NCBI RefSeq assembly: GCF_963676685.1 | Contig: NC_092355.1 | Location: forward strand, 65,479,006 to 65,543,005 | Length of the DNA: 64,000 nucleotides | Direction of reading: 5' to 3' | Source: Mytilus edulis | Lineage: Eukaryota > Mollusca > Bivalvia > Mytilida > Mytilidae | Part shown: positions 24,560 to 37,719 of the stretch, piece after piece | How the letters are laid out: every line of letters begins with the position of its first letter | How positions within the stretch are numbered: position 1 is the stretch's first letter | Translations under genes and position numbers: made by a program | The notes under the pieces: generated by a model | What the model was told of the DNA's origin: nothing | The model's database searches: none | What the model saw: only the letters and a program-made list of their open reading frames with translations

Positions 24560-24775
24560 CCCGGACCGACCATTTAACATGAAGAGGGGGCGGGGGCATG
24601 TTTCTTTCGGAAATAATATATTTGATTCTGAATATTGAGAAAACAAATAATCTGGGCAAGTAAGGAAGAAAAAAATCTTATTTTGAATAATTACTACAAA
24701 AAATAATGTTAAATTTGAAAAGTAAATAATTTGTCGCGCCGCATAAAATAAACCTTCAAGTTAAATTGGCGGTCC
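24560..24775. mobile_element. Second full MITE of the GGACCG family
   Basis: The left end 'cggaccgaccatttaac' pairs with the right end 'gttaaattggcggtccg'. The interior shares 'tttgattctgaatatt' and 'aacaaataat' with 22870-22990. Non-coding. Confidence 0.6.
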
Positions 24776-25214
24776 GTACTACATGTACTAGTTTAAATGT
24801 TTATTTTTGAACAAATATATATTCAATATCTTCTATATGTTTTTCTATCAAAAACATGCACCGTGTTATTTAAAAGATTGTCCCCATGATTAAATCATGC
24901 TATCATGCAAAAGTGAAGAAGGTGATCACCACAGGTATACATTTATACGTACTGTTTCGTTTTAATCCGTACATAGGCACTTCCGGTATATAAGTTGAAA
25001 ATACATAGTCTTATATATCCATACTTATACTTGAAAGTTCGTATTTTATCATTGTTTTCTAATATAGAGGAAACTTTGTGAGGATTCAAGGAATATATTA
25101 GTCGATCATTCGATTTTAATGAGCTTTACCCAATATGAAAATCACTGCTCCCAATACGTTCGTTCGTCGTTATTCGTCGGTTCGTGATCTCACCGGTTAC
25201 CTCTAATACAATAT

Positions 25215-26216
25215 AGTCCAGCTGGTCATGTTATTACTGGCGACCTTGGTATCGTTACTTATGAATAACTAAGAGAGTTGTTAGCCAAGGAACCAAACTA
25301 TAGAATTCCCCAGCCCATCAACTAGGAAAAGATCGTCAGGGTACTGATCGATGCAGTTGATGACTATGCAAGAAAATGGGTAAAGCGCGAACCAGACGAA
25401 CCAGCACTGAACACTTTGTCTGAATGGATCAAAGCTATTCGATCATTCATTTAGAGGTGATTTCAAAAACTACAATGTACTACGATCACTAGAGTTACTA
25501 ACCCTTTCAATACATCCTCTTTTCATGAAAAATATGTCTTTGTTAAAGCAGATAAAGCCTCTAATAAGATTATCTTCATATGTATTTGCAGAGCCTGGAA
25601 TAAATAGAACTACTGGTAATTCTACATATTCTTTAACATCATTAACAAAAGACGAAATTTACAAAATCACAAAACTGTCATTCTTTCTATTGGCATCAAG
25701 ATCAAAGAAAACGAAGAAAATTCACCGTCATTATACTGGATACCAAAACTTCACAAAACTCCATATAAAGAACAATACATAGCCGCGTCATCTAAATGTT
25801 CGACTTAACATCTTTCTAATTTCTGACTACTTTTCTTTCTTCAGTTTAACATGGGCTTCAAAATTACTGTGATGATCTATATTCTACCAGTGCTGTTAAC
25901 CAGATGTTAAGATTCTTCAAAATTCGAGAGAACCACTGCTTAATCTTCGATCACAATCTTTGCAATTTTGCAGCAACATAAACATTTTTGATTTTTGTAT
26001 GCTTTACACAAAAAGTGTGAACGATCGACTTCACCATCTCATTAAACAGAGCTTTTTCTGTGAAAATGGAAATCGTACATACACATTTCTTGTTTTGGGT
26101 TACAATCATTCATATTTTGTGAGGAACCACACTGAATTTAACAGAAAACATACTGAAGGTGATATTATCAAAATGCTGGACAAATTAAAAAAAAATTCTA
26201 TCGTTTTTAATTAAGA
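25215..26216 (+). mobile_element. Penelope-like element, N-terminal/RT part (degraded)
   Basis: It starts with HVITGDLGIV and continues LRELLAKEPNYR, then YARKWVKREPDEPALNTL. In later frames come GNSTYSLTSLTKDEIY, the palm-proximal YTGYQNFTKLHI and finally LVLGYNHSYFV to EGDIIKMLDKLKKN. That order matches a PLE reverse transcriptase up to just before its central motifs, where it stops. Stops and frame changes abound. The GIY-YIG piece at 21150-21990 cannot be its 3' end, because it lies upstream. Confidence 0.7.
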
Positions 26217-27060
26217 AGCTCCAGCCACTTGAAAACTATTTTTGTGTATTCAATTTTTGATATATAATTTGGTGCAACGCTTAAAAAGAATTTTTTTTGT
26301 CTAGCATTTTTTTTGGGTATTTTTACGTGAAACATATATTAGTTTATACAATCAAATCGTGTTCTGTTTTGAAATTGTCTTGTGCTTGGTTCTATGCTAT
26401 TATAGAATATAATGAAAGATAAAATCTAAAATCTCAATAAGAATAATTCAATCCGAAGGATAAGTCGCAGATTTAATATATATGAGATATATTCAGAAAT
26501 TCAGTTCTCACACCCTATATAATTCTGTATAATCTTTCACCATTTGCTCTATAAATTAAATAATCTTACCTTAACAGTAAGAATGTTACAAAACATCACT
26601 TAGATATCCATGATGTCCATGATACAGTTTTTATTCGGAACGTTTTTAAAGTAACCCCCTTTAAGCGACATTATTGATTGAAAAGATAACCTTTAATAAT
26701 ATCTACCGATTTTAATATATATATATTACTTTGGATTCGGTGCGTTGTGTCACATGTTAGTGCACAATACAATTCATGTATTGACTATGTATCCTCACAA
26801 TGAATTCAAACACCCATTCATTGAATAGTTAACAGACTGAAATCTGTTTTGGCAATATGCGTCATCGTTATCTATTAGGTCGACTTATAAGATTGCTTCG
26901 AATAAAATTAAGTATTTAAATGGTTAAAATTTGAAATACAAATTTGTGATACGTTTGCATTACGTGATATAAATCAATAATATCAATTATAAACAAGTAG
27001 GCAACAAGGATATATTCAAATATACAAACAGGAAACACACAAACACTGCTTGGATGGTAT
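26217..27060. other. Gene-free AT-rich interval
   Basis: Nothing recognised; a TA run lies near 26718. Confidence 0.4.
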
Positions 27061-27064
27061 AACC

Positions 27065-27435
27065 ATCCTACTAACACCCTACACCATTACAACATTCACC
27101 ATATACCAGTACACCATACATTCTGTGCAATTACAACATACACGTTACACCTTTGCATCATACGCCTTACACATTACACCATAATGTTATTTAATTTCAA
27201 GGAAGGCGTGCGACTACAATATTCTTTATTTATTTTGAAAAACATATTTTAATCATAATATTGTAAATTAATGTATAAAAGCAGTTCTTATCAATATTTT
27301 TTCATAGTTTGAAATGTTGTACACCATTACCGATAGCACGTTACACCATAACACCATTCCTCTTACACGATACACATAGCACCATAAACCTTCTAACATT
27401 GTACCGTACGCCATACACCATTACACCATAAACGA
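27065..27435. repeat. Degenerate ACACCAT minisatellite in two blocks
   Basis: Blocks 27065-27185 and 27320-27435 are built from variants of a 7-8-nt word (acaccat, acaccatt, acacctt), separated by about 135 nt of unrelated AT-rich DNA. Confidence 0.65.
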
Positions 27436-27439
27436 TTTG

Positions 27440-28168
27440 TTCACCTTCCAAGAGCTGTACTAATATGCATAAAAAGTAAAATAACAAAAGTTCCGAACTC
27501 CAACTTGGCAAAGACTACATCATAGGCAATAATATCCATCAATTTTAGGCACAACATTCAACGTTGTGTTAAAATCTTAAGCCATGTAACAAAACAAAAA
27601 CTATGTCAACAAATAATAACAAAATGCAGATAAACACTTTATAGACAAAAGTAAAATCACAAAAATACTGAAATTGGAAAATGGAAAGTCCCTAATTGAT
27701 GGCAAAATCAAAATCACCAACACATCAAACAAATAGATCCAACTGTCATAATTGGTACAGGCATTTGCTGAAGTAAAAAATGATAGATTACACCTATTTT
27801 GATAGATAGCTGCACCTTATATACATGATATATGACGGTTGCATTAAATTCCATGGTAGTTAAAAATGTCCAAAATATGAATACCGCAGTCAACACTGTG
27901 TTATAATCTTAATCACTTTAAAAATAAACATGCATGTGACAAAGGAGCACGTTATTAAGACGATAAACAACACCAGTACCCAGAATCTATACTTCAAAAC
28001 CATCGTGCATTATACGTTAAGTTAAATATTTATCAACAAGGTTTTGGTACCTACCGATGAACTTTTTTTTAAAAGGACATGACGTTAGTTGACATTACCC
28101 TAGTTCATCAACTTTATACTCAGATATTGGTGACGTTTAACAAAGTATGATAAGGAGCCAAAAGCTCT
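27440..28168. other. Gene-free AT-rich interval
   Basis: No coding or repeat family recognised. The minus frame 27714-27896 has no signature. Confidence 0.4.
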
Positions 28169-28732
28169 TCAATACCGAATAAGTTTGGAAATGAATATCC
28201 CATATGCAGGCGAAGTTGGTACATTGCTACTCAGGTGGGGTAAATTGATAATTTCAAAATTAATTTCGTCCCGTTTCTCATAGATTCTGGTACTAAGATG
28301 GCCGTGTATGTCAAATTCGAGGCATAAATCTAAAAATGAGGAGGAAGAAGCCGTGTATGTTGTTACCTTAATTTCTAGTCCTGGGATACATGTATATATC
28401 AATTGAACCCAATTAGAAAAGTTCAGATTGTTAATGGAAATAACACCATCAAGATATCTGAAAGTGAAATTAAATGACCTGGCTTCTTTGGTCTACTTTT
28501 TTTTTACAAGTGTGCGAAGGAACTCCGATTCATATGAATATAAAAAGTGGTTGGTAAGGAGAGATGCACAGTTCGTTCCCATAGAAATGCCGACGTGTTG
28601 AAAAATTTCACCTCCAAATTCAACATATATGATTTCAATAAAAAACTCAACCATACTGTTCACTTGTTCCTCTGTGTAGCATGTTTCACATTTTTGTTCA
28701 CTATTAATAAAAGATGCCGTATTGTATCCCAA
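28169..28732 (-). mobile_element. Penelope-like reverse transcriptase fragment, catalytic motif lost
   Basis: On the minus strand it reads FFIEIIYVEFGGEIFQ, GISMGTNCASLL and LYSYESEFL. After a frame break comes FRYLDGVISINN, then SSFLDLCLEFDIHG and NLPHLSSNVPTSPAYG. These are RT fingers/palm motifs of a PLE. The catalytic YxDD box reads YLDG (28456-28445), so the second aspartate is gone, and there is a stop just upstream. It is inactive. It faces a second PLE piece at 29110-29600 on the other strand. Confidence 0.8.
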
Positions 28733-28954
28733 AAGTAATAAATGTATACCATATAATGCTACATTTTTTTCTTTTGAAAAACAAAGTGGATCATTTCTCT
28801 TAGACGATTTTTTAATTTCACATGTGGATGATGGTATATATGGTTGAAAAATCGAAACAAAGGTGATGATGTATGAAAGTCAATGAGACTGTCCACCATC
28901 GATAAGTAGAAAATAACAACTACTGATCATCGTCAGGACATAAATACCGCCTAC

Positions 28955-29035
28955 TAAGCTATGAATGGCCCCGAAATCACAAAAGTAAAACAATTACAAC
29001 AATAAAAAAACGGCAGGACTATGCGTTTGTAAAGC
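28955..29035 (-). repeat. SINE-like repeat fragment
   Basis: On the minus strand 'gaattgt'-like and 'ggggccatt' segments of the family at 37083-37430 are present, strongly decayed. Confidence 0.35.
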
Positions 29036-29109
29036 ACCCGACTGAAAATTGATTTTTTTTTAAAATTACACACAAAACATACATTAATTTGTCATATAAC
29101 CTTGTTACA

Positions 29110-29600
29110 CAGATAAATCTGCTTCATATTTAGACCTTTTTCTCAAAATGACTACTGATGCTAGGTTGAATACCAAAATTTATTACAAACGCGATGATTT
29201 TACCTTTCCTATAGTCAACTTTCCATTTCTGTGTAGCAACATCCCAGCGGCACCAGCATATGGAGTGTATGTGTCTCAATTGATACGTTACTCTAGAGCT
29301 AGCTCAAAGTACGCTGATTTTGTTGAACGAGGAATACTGCCTTCTCAAAAGTTGCTACGAGTCATCAATCAAGAAATTTTACGGTCGCCATTATAAGCTG
29401 ATTTGCCATTATGACAAAAGTGTGTCAGAAATCATATCTGATATTCTTCCTCAGTCATAACAACCTTCCATCATTACCGGATTGAACAAAGAAATAACAC
29501 GAGTGGTGCCGTATACGGTGCAGGAAATGTTTACCCTTCCGGAACATCTGATTTCACTCCCAGTTTTTAGTGGAGTTCGTGTTGTTTCTTAATTATTATT
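29110..29600 (+). mobile_element. Penelope-like element, C-terminal and tail fragment
   Basis: Open from 29148: TKIYYKRDDFTFPIVNFPF, SSNIPAAPAYG-like CSNIPAAPAYG and YVSQLIRYSRA, then a frame break near 29395. The 3' tail follows ('gcaggaaatgtttaccctt', 'gagttcgtgttgttt'). It overlaps the same protein region as 60046-60390. Confidence 0.75.
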
Positions 29601-31108
29601 CATAACTGTTCATGTAAATGTCCTTCGGTTTTTGTGAGTCTTTGTTTACTGCTTGGTTTTGATTGTTAGTGTCTTGTTGTCAAACCTCATTTGAATTTGT
29701 ATTTTTTTAAGAATAGTTAAGCAAAGCTGCAAAACAGAATAGATGAAAAAAATATATTCTACAAAATAAAAATAACAAGCTATGAACTATACCTTTAAAA
29801 TGCAGCAACTAGTACATCACAAATTGTCAAAAAGTTAGAAGGCAGCCTGTAATATTAGGTATAAGACAGATGTTTATTCATTATCATAAGTTCCAATTCG
29901 TCTAATAGTTATGCAAATTGTAATAGATGTAACTATATAGAATAACTCATACTTTTGCAAACAGTAAATTTTATAAAATAATGACTTTATGATAGATATA
30001 CATGATAAAACTGAAGTGGTGACTAGCTACAGAATAAAAACGGATACATTACGTGAAACAACCTAATCATAGCACAAACAAATACAGAGCCAAGTGAGTC
30101 AAAGCATCAACGCACAAAGTGACGTCACATTTGAAATTCTAAAAAAAACACACTAAGTGAAGTCACATTTGAATTTGAATTTTTTTCCCTAAAAATAAGA
30201 TAACATTAGGATTGATTTAAGATTAGATTTGTAATACTGATATAACATTTATTATTAACAATGAAAATTGCAATAATTCTTTATTTCAAATTGTGGTTGT
30301 AATTAGATAATTAATTGTATTATCTAGCTATGTCGGTGTTTCTTCTGAAACCCTTGATAATTTTTCATGATTTTTTCAAAGAAAAAAGTTGCTAATTTAA
30401 AATGTATAAAAAGTCTACAGATAATTAATTCCCGCAAATTTGTTAATGGCTATTATCTCGAAAACAAGCACACGAACCCTTAATTTGTTCTGCTTGTCTA
30501 GTTCTTTTACTTATATACTATCAATTCATAACAGTCTTTTTTGAAGCTTGTTATTTTCAAATAGAGTATCTCACACCCTTTATATATAGCATTAACATGT
30601 TATTGATGAATGTCGATATGTCAATATTGTATTATCCATTTCAGAAACGTCTTACTTTTCCATAGTATACAGGTTTATAACTGGCTTTTGGTGGCAGTAA
30701 TATAGCTGTTTTATGTTATGTTTATAAACTTTGTTTGTTGCTTCTTTTTTTCGTTTAATCGTTGTGTTTCCTGTCCTTCGATTTATTTTAATAAATTGCT
30801 TGACCATAAGTAACGTTTCCTCTTATATAAAGAAGTAATGCTTGCTTTATGCGGACCATTCCATTTAATGTCGCATCGTCTTTAAAACTGTTCATTGTTG
30901 TTTCATCCGAACAATTTTCCGATTACATGTTAGATAACTCATTTTATTGTATAGCAATATGATATTTCCCACAGAAAGTAACCAAAAGTTAGCGTGCAAT
31001 AAATTATAATATTGCTCTAGTGCAATAAATCTTCAAAATGCATGACGTCATGAACGACAATATCTTAGTTTAAACCAGTGTTTACTTTCAAATATTATAT
31101 TGCTATAC
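29601..31108. other. Gene-free AT-rich interval
   Basis: No gene. 30952-30966 and 31092-31107 carry inverted copies of 'ttgtatagcaatat', which extend the foldback at 31109-31240 outward. Confidence 0.45.
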
Positions 31109-31240
31109 AATATAAGGGTTATTGCATGAATATTGGGTAATATTGTCCCTCGTAGAACATATATTGCACTCGAAAGCTCGTGCAATATAAAATTCTACTC
31201 GGGACAATATTCCCCAATATTCATGCAATAACCCTATATT
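31109..31240. repeat. Foldback element (arms ~60 bp)
   Basis: The left arm 'aatataagggttattgc' to 'gggtaatattgtccctcg' is mirrored by the right arm 'cgggacaatattcccc' to 'gcaataaccctatatt'. The centre is a further palindromic 'ttgcac...gtgcaa'. It looks like a MITE derivative or a cruciform-forming repeat. Confidence 0.75.
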
Positions 31241-32522
31241 ATCACATTGGTTGCAAACTTGCGATGAGTAACATTGATTTCTTAATGAAATAAAAATTTA
31301 TAATTTCACATGTAAAATAATCTTGGTTATTTCAGTCCTCTGACGCCATAAAATAAAAGACATTTCCTACTTTTATTTCATAATAAAAAAACATTTGCCA
31401 ATGTACTGAAAAGAATAACTAATCAAAGAATTAAAAAATCGAAAAATATTACACTCCTGACCGAAAACACAGATAACTAACTCATGAGCAACGCTCATTC
31501 GTGATTTGATATGTTGTTCTGTCACTTGTTGAATATTGTTCGATATTTAAAGTCTTTGATTAGTTATTCTATAAATCTATTTTCTTGTCATATGTATTTC
31601 AAGTGAGAGGTGTGTTAGGTCATAACTTTGATTAATTCAAAAAGAACTTAATGACAGAATTGATTACGTGATTTTAACCCCCCCAAAGAAATATAACTGC
31701 GAGCCCTTGTCATCCTTAAAAGGCTCTGACTACTACACCATATATGCGGACAAAATGTAAATTATCTATGGTGCTATTGCGTAGTGAGCAGAAAAAAGAT
31801 GTTCAAGATTGCAACTTTAATTTCAAAATTTAAACCTGTTTACAATTGATGAAAACATATCTTTGAATCTGTTTTGTGTGTTTGGTTTGTTGTCCAATTA
31901 ACTTATTACATCTACGTTTTTTATTCATATTCATATCTTTTATTAGATAGCAAAATATAAAATTATCATATTGGTCCCATTTAGTCACCAAAGTCGTGAT
32001 TTCTGTTTATATCATCTTATTTTCTAGATCTTCTCACAAGTCATTCCTAACAATACGTATTACTTTTGTCTACATATATCTTCATTTACATCTCGCAAAA
32101 ACGTAGCCAAAATAACATGCACCTCATTTTTTATCTTCAAATTAATATTCATAAGCAAAGCAACAAAAAGACACTATATATACAGATGTTCATTTTGTAA
32201 TACAATTATAATGTGCCTGCTTAGGTTGTAAGTCATGTCAAATTTCACCGAAATCTGTGCCTAAAACAGCAAAGTTGCTGTTCAAATATATACATAGGTA
32301 TGACGTCTTCCAGAGATCAAACAAGACTTTCATAAACTCCAATTTCACAGAATATGTCATCCGATTAATGTACGATGAATAAAATATATTATAAAAGATA
32401 AAGGAATAACGACATTTCAGAAGTTTCAGTTATCAACTATATGCACACGTAAAGAACATTCCATAACATATTGAAATGTTTTTTTGCACGCCGGTTTTTA
32501 AATATAAAAATATAAAATACTC
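31241..32522. other. 3' flank of minus-strand TLR
   Basis: AT-rich and non-coding. No confident polyadenylation site could be singled out among many AATAAA-like words. Confidence 0.4.
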
Positions 32523-34669
32523 TTATAAAAGAGCGGTTGTAACCTGTTCTAATGGTTTCCTCAACGTCTCAATTGCAGCAACCCAAAAAAGATCCTCGCT
32601 GACCCAAGATTGATATCGTAGACTTGGCGCACTGTCCAATAGAGCTCTTAGCTGATTTGTCATATGCTTAGAGTCGATAGTTTTCAGCATTATTAAAAGG
32701 AACACGTCTTTTCCATACCTTCTACGTCGCTCCTGCACTACATCAACTTCCCATTGACACCACTCACTTTTCGCAAACTCATTTGATAATATTACAACAA
32801 CTTTCCATGATTTCTCTAAATATTTATTGATGTTTGCAGTGATCGATTCTCCTACTTCAAAGTCCCTATGATGAATGCAGAGCTTGATACCTTCGTCTTG
32901 TTCTATTTTTGGTAAAAACGTTCGATGCACCCAGTTGCGGTCTGCGTCACAATAAACACAAAAGCATGATATTCGAAATCATCTGCATTTGTTAAAGGGA
33001 AATAATCTTTCTTTCTATTGTATTTAACTCTCCATAAGTATATATAATTCTTAATATTTGTTTGACATTTCAAACCTATTGTTATAAAGGTTACCAATGA
33101 TAATCATGAACAGGATAGTACAATTGCCATGCTATATAACGGATTCCAAGGTGGACACTGCATTTCAGATTCAGCATATTTTTTAAGCTCCACATTGTCA
33201 AGTTCGGGTGACTGACGACACCTGTTATATTCCGGGTACCTAATCAGCTTAACTTTTGTTGTCTTTATCCATTTAGTGAACCAGAGTTGATCACAAGTAC
33301 ACGCAAATGGGTTAACAGTAAGATCTAATTCTTCCAACGAATTCAGTACATCCAACGGAAAAGATGTTGCGTTGATAATTTTTATAAGATTATTTGACAG
33401 GTACAGTTTTCTAAGGAAAGTCATATTACCAAACACTGAATGTCCGTCATTCCAACCAGCAAATCTATTTGCAGTCAAACTTAATACCTCCAAAGATTGA
33501 AAGTTTGGAAATATGTTTTTCGGAAGAAAAGTGAGGCTCGTCGAAGAAAGACTTAAAACCTTTAGTTTTTTTAAAGGTAAAAACATCTGTTGCAGTTTTA
33601 TTTCTGTTCGTGGAAGATAACTATGGTCGAGGTAGAGAGATGTTAGATTCTGGGAAAAAGAAAAGATAGTTTTGGGGTTATAGTTTCCCTGATCACAGTG
33701 AAAATTTGTTTCTTGCATCATAAGGCTACTTAATGATGAACTATTGAATGCGAAGTCGTCAATCTTTTTTAAGGAATATCCTATTTTAGACAATTGCACT
33801 AAACATAACATCGGATTGTTCATAAATATGTTACTATGAATTCGGCTAATAGGATTACCATTTATAAGAAGCTTTTTTAATTTGGGCAAGCATGATAATG
33901 ACTTTTCCTGAATTCTACTAATGGTATTACCGTTTAGATCTAAAACTGACAAATTTCGGAGTAAGCTTTTTATTCCTTTTCCATCATGTCTATTTACACA
34001 CATATTGGGAATTGTTGAAAGCATATTGTCATTTAAAACAAGCCTGATAACAGTACTTGGTATTCCGGTCATATCTATATCTTGTATGAAATTTTCGGAA
34101 AGAATAAGAAAGAACAAACTATTCAGGTCAGAGAATGTTTGACATTTAATGCTAGATAATGCATTGCCCATTATTCTGAGATTGGTTACTTTATTCCTTG
34201 AAAATTTTGAAAACATGTCTAATGGCAAATACGACCAATTGCTATGTTCAAATATTAAGTGTTCAAGTTTTTTGGAGGGAAAAAATACTAGTTTTTTCAG
34301 AACATCAACATTTAATCTATTTTCGTTTGAAATATTTAGTGTTGCAAGAAATGTCAGATTTGTAAACGCATTTGGGTGAATGTATGATATCAAATTATCA
34401 AACAGGTCAAACCTTTTTAGTATGATATGTGTCAAATTATCAAACCCATTTTCATCAATGAACGTTAGGTTTGTTCCAATCATTCTAACGTTATAAATAT
34501 TTTCAGGAAATAATGGAATATAATGCAAGTCGCGTCCTCTGCAAATTGCTTCGTGTTTATTAGACTGCATAGATGAACATTTACACTGTTTATGACAATC
34601 TATAGTCTTCGCCAACATGCTAAGTGTTAGTAAAACAAACACGAAAACACATCTGGTTAACAAGTTCAT
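32523..34669 (-). pseudogene. Toll-like receptor with one stop and one frameshift
   Basis: Membrane receptor of innate immunity. The methionine at 34669 opens a signal peptide (MNLLTRCVFVFVLLTLSMLA); an in-frame ATG 14 codons upstream is less likely. Then come an LRR N-cap (CHKQCKC), about 16-18 LRRs, an LRR C-cap (NPFACTCDQLWF), a membrane segment near 33130-33060 and a TIR domain 32960-32530. TIR box 2 reads LCIHHRDFEVGE and box 3 FAKSEWCQWEV. A TGA at 33106-33104 falls inside the membrane helix (VLSCS-stop-LSLVTF). A 1-nt shift near 32953-32960 breaks TIR box 1. Otherwise the two halves are open and collinear. It is a paralogue of 599-2731. The damage is light, so a segregating null allele, readthrough or assembly error remain possible. 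Confidence 0.9.
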
Positions 34670-34711
34670 TGTTATAGTGTATATGCCTGCAATCAAAGAA
34701 AAGTATAACAT

Positions 34712-37075
34712 TCAGCGTGTGTCTTTAATCAGACATCCACAATATAAATCAAATATCAACGTCATCATGAATGAATGCTTGTACAAATTAAAGAATAGCA
34801 ACAAAGCACACGTTGTTTTTTGAAATAGCAACTCAACTTATCATAATTAGACGTTTTTGGATCAGTATACTGTCCGATAAGGTCAATATCGTAAAATAAA
34901 TTCTAATCAAAATCTTTTTAATCGTTATCAGGAAGGCTAGTATTAGATGCTTGATTGTGTTTGCTTTCTTTTCTGAATCAACAAAGCAAGATCTCACAAA
35001 CAGCATCACTTCTTCTTCTTCTTCTGGTATACAGTGACTGCTTCATTGATATTGAAGATATATAGTCATATAAACAATAAGGATAGTATTAAAAAAAAAG
35101 TGTTTACTGTTTAAAATAATTCGACAAGCCGCAACCAATAGACACACCAACTCTTTCAACCCTCCGAATTCACGGACGGAAAACAATGGTTACATATACA
35201 TTTTTAAAGCAATTAACTATGAATTGTATAACAAATAAGTGCCAGTCTTTGTAAGAATCAGGCAATTTAGGTTAAAGTTAAAACATGATTAGAAAAAACC
35301 CAACGAGCTTATCATGCTTTTTAATACTAACCATCATCCTGAGTAAAGTGTCAGTCTTTCGTTTGTGTGTGTCTGGTAATATCAAATAACTTGGTTAGAA
35401 AATTGGTTAGAACGATAGCAAATTACAGAGTTATCGTCCCTTATTCGTTAACTTCAAATGCATTTCAACCAAATTATATCTTCTTTTACCAGAACAGAAA
35501 ATGGAAATGAATGTTATTTTTGTGCAAAACTGCATATTATGAACTGAAACCTATGTCAAATTGGGTGGGTTTTTTAGGTCATGTTTTCACCACTGTCCAA
35601 TTCTTAGGAAGACTGGCACTTTACTATAAAACTTATAACAATATAATTTTTATACAAAATGACATATTGTTATAGTCATCACCACAATTAATTGTATGCA
35701 TAAAAGATATATTAAACACAACTCAAAGTAATTTATTAATTTTATATAAATATTAATGTGTCCATGTAATAGGCATTACATTTTACAAAGGAACTTTCTC
35801 AATCTTACAATTGGTAAATCACAATAAAGCAGAATCGAATTTCCAAATGGTTGATATTGTGGTTTCAAATCTGGTGTTGAAATCACCATCGTCACGCATT
35901 CACAAGATCTTCCATTATTTATGGTTATCGTATTTTGTGATTTCATATATTTTCTTTATTTATAAATACATTCAGGTTTTTTTTATATCCTGTTCATATT
36001 ACTTATGCACACAAACGTAATAACGGATTTTTTCTAAATTTAGTTGTGATATGTAAATGTAACCACTTTAATAACGATAAACAGGAAGATGAATTACTTG
36101 TCATCACTATAAAAATCTATCGAAACAAGGTTTTAAGAAGCCACACTTAATAGCATTTGTATCGAAATGATTTAGATCCAATTTGAGTGTTATTAATTTC
36201 AATTTAAGGTGACGTGAACAAACAAAAAATATATTTAAGATTTATACAGTAAAAGTTATTTCCCCAAATAAACGTCATTTATGATAGAGTGTACATGCTT
36301 TTAAATGGAAATTTATCAACCAGAACCGACTAAAGATAAGAATCAATACGCAAATTAAAGTCGTTTATATTTTTGAATTCAACTACCGCTAAAATATTTT
36401 GAAATAAGGAAGCATAAGGTTTTGATATGATATTGAACGTGTCGTGGATTTTGTGGGCACAATCAAACCAAGAAATTAAATAATCAACGAATGATACTTT
36501 TTCTATAGGTTTGTATTAAGACTTTAGCAAAACCACGAAATTAAATATCCACAAATATGCAAGTTTTTCTTAATCCACGAAAATGTGTACCCACAAAAAT
36601 AGATAATTCCATAGTATCTACTTTCGCATGTTACATCTCACATCATAGAGTGGAATTATATACTGGAATATAAACGATAACTACATTTATGTAAGAAATT
36701 CTTTTGTATAGTAGTACAAGAAGATAAATTATTGTGGTATCAAGGTTGAATCAAGATATTCGAAAATGTTTTCATAGTTTTCCCAAATGAGACCTCTTTG
36801 TGTTAATAACAAAATGTTTTAATGAAAAGTCATAAGCAGAACCGGATGAAAGTAACGTACTTTATACGATAATGATAAAACTGAAACCAACGATCAAACT
36901 AAAACGACAATCAATAACAAAAATGTACCTTTATATTTCAAATGATATTTTGAGAGATAACTTGAATGCCTGTCAGTGCCATGCATGAAAGTATAATGTA
37001 CACAAAAGTCACTGTTTTTAATTTAAAACTTTAAAAGAAAATTATCAATCCTTCGCATAAACAACTAGTATAAAA
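34712..37075. other. 5' flank of minus-strand TLR, repeat-bearing
   Basis: No gene seen. A CTT microsatellite lies near 35010-35024. 36430-36620 holds an imperfect internal repeat of 'ccacgaaattaaatatccac' type, common interspersed DNA in mussels. The plus frame 35811-36020 is unsupported. Confidence 0.45.
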
Positions 37076-37082
37076 AAAAAAG

Positions 37083-37430
37083 ATGTGGTATGATTGCCAA
37101 TCAGACAACTTTCCACAAAAGACCAAAATGACACAAACATTAACTATTATAGGTTACCGTACGGCCTTCAACAATGGGCAAAGCCCATACCGCATACAGT
37201 CAGCTATAAAAGGCCCCGATAAGACAATGTAAAACAATTCAAGCGAGAAAACTAACGGCCTTATTTATGTAAAAAAATGAACGAAAAACAAATATGTAAC
37301 ACATAAACAAACGACAACCACTGCATTACAGGCTCCTGACTTGGGACAGGCACATACATATATAATGTGGCGGGGTTAAACATGTTAGGGGGATCCCAAC
37401 CCTCCCCTAACCTGGGAAAGTGGTATAATA
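37083..37430 (-). repeat. Mussel SINE-like interspersed repeat, best-preserved copy
   Basis: Read on the minus strand it runs from 'ccactttcccaggttagg' through 'cctgtcccaagtcagg', 'cagtggttgtcgtttg', 'gttgaaggccgtacgg' and 'gttgtctgattggcaatc' to 'ataccacatctttt'. It defines the longer form of the family seen at 3770, 9260 and in the triplicated units. Confidence 0.7.
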
Positions 37431-37719
37431 TAATGTACGGTTGTTACTAGATATTAGTTTGTAAGGCTAAATACAAAACATTCTTTATTATCTTACTGTG
37501 GTATATCAATGCATATGACTACAAGTCTTGTCTATAATCAAACTTTGTCACACGTTGACTGAACTAGAGAAATAAATGTAAGTAGACGATTTTGTGATTG
37601 CATTTTCCGATATTACTAGCAACTGTGTATACGCATAACAAAGCTACCAAGACCTCATTAATAATGCTTTGTACTAAAATACTACATAACATCACCCTTT
37701 GTATGTCTATAACGTTTTT

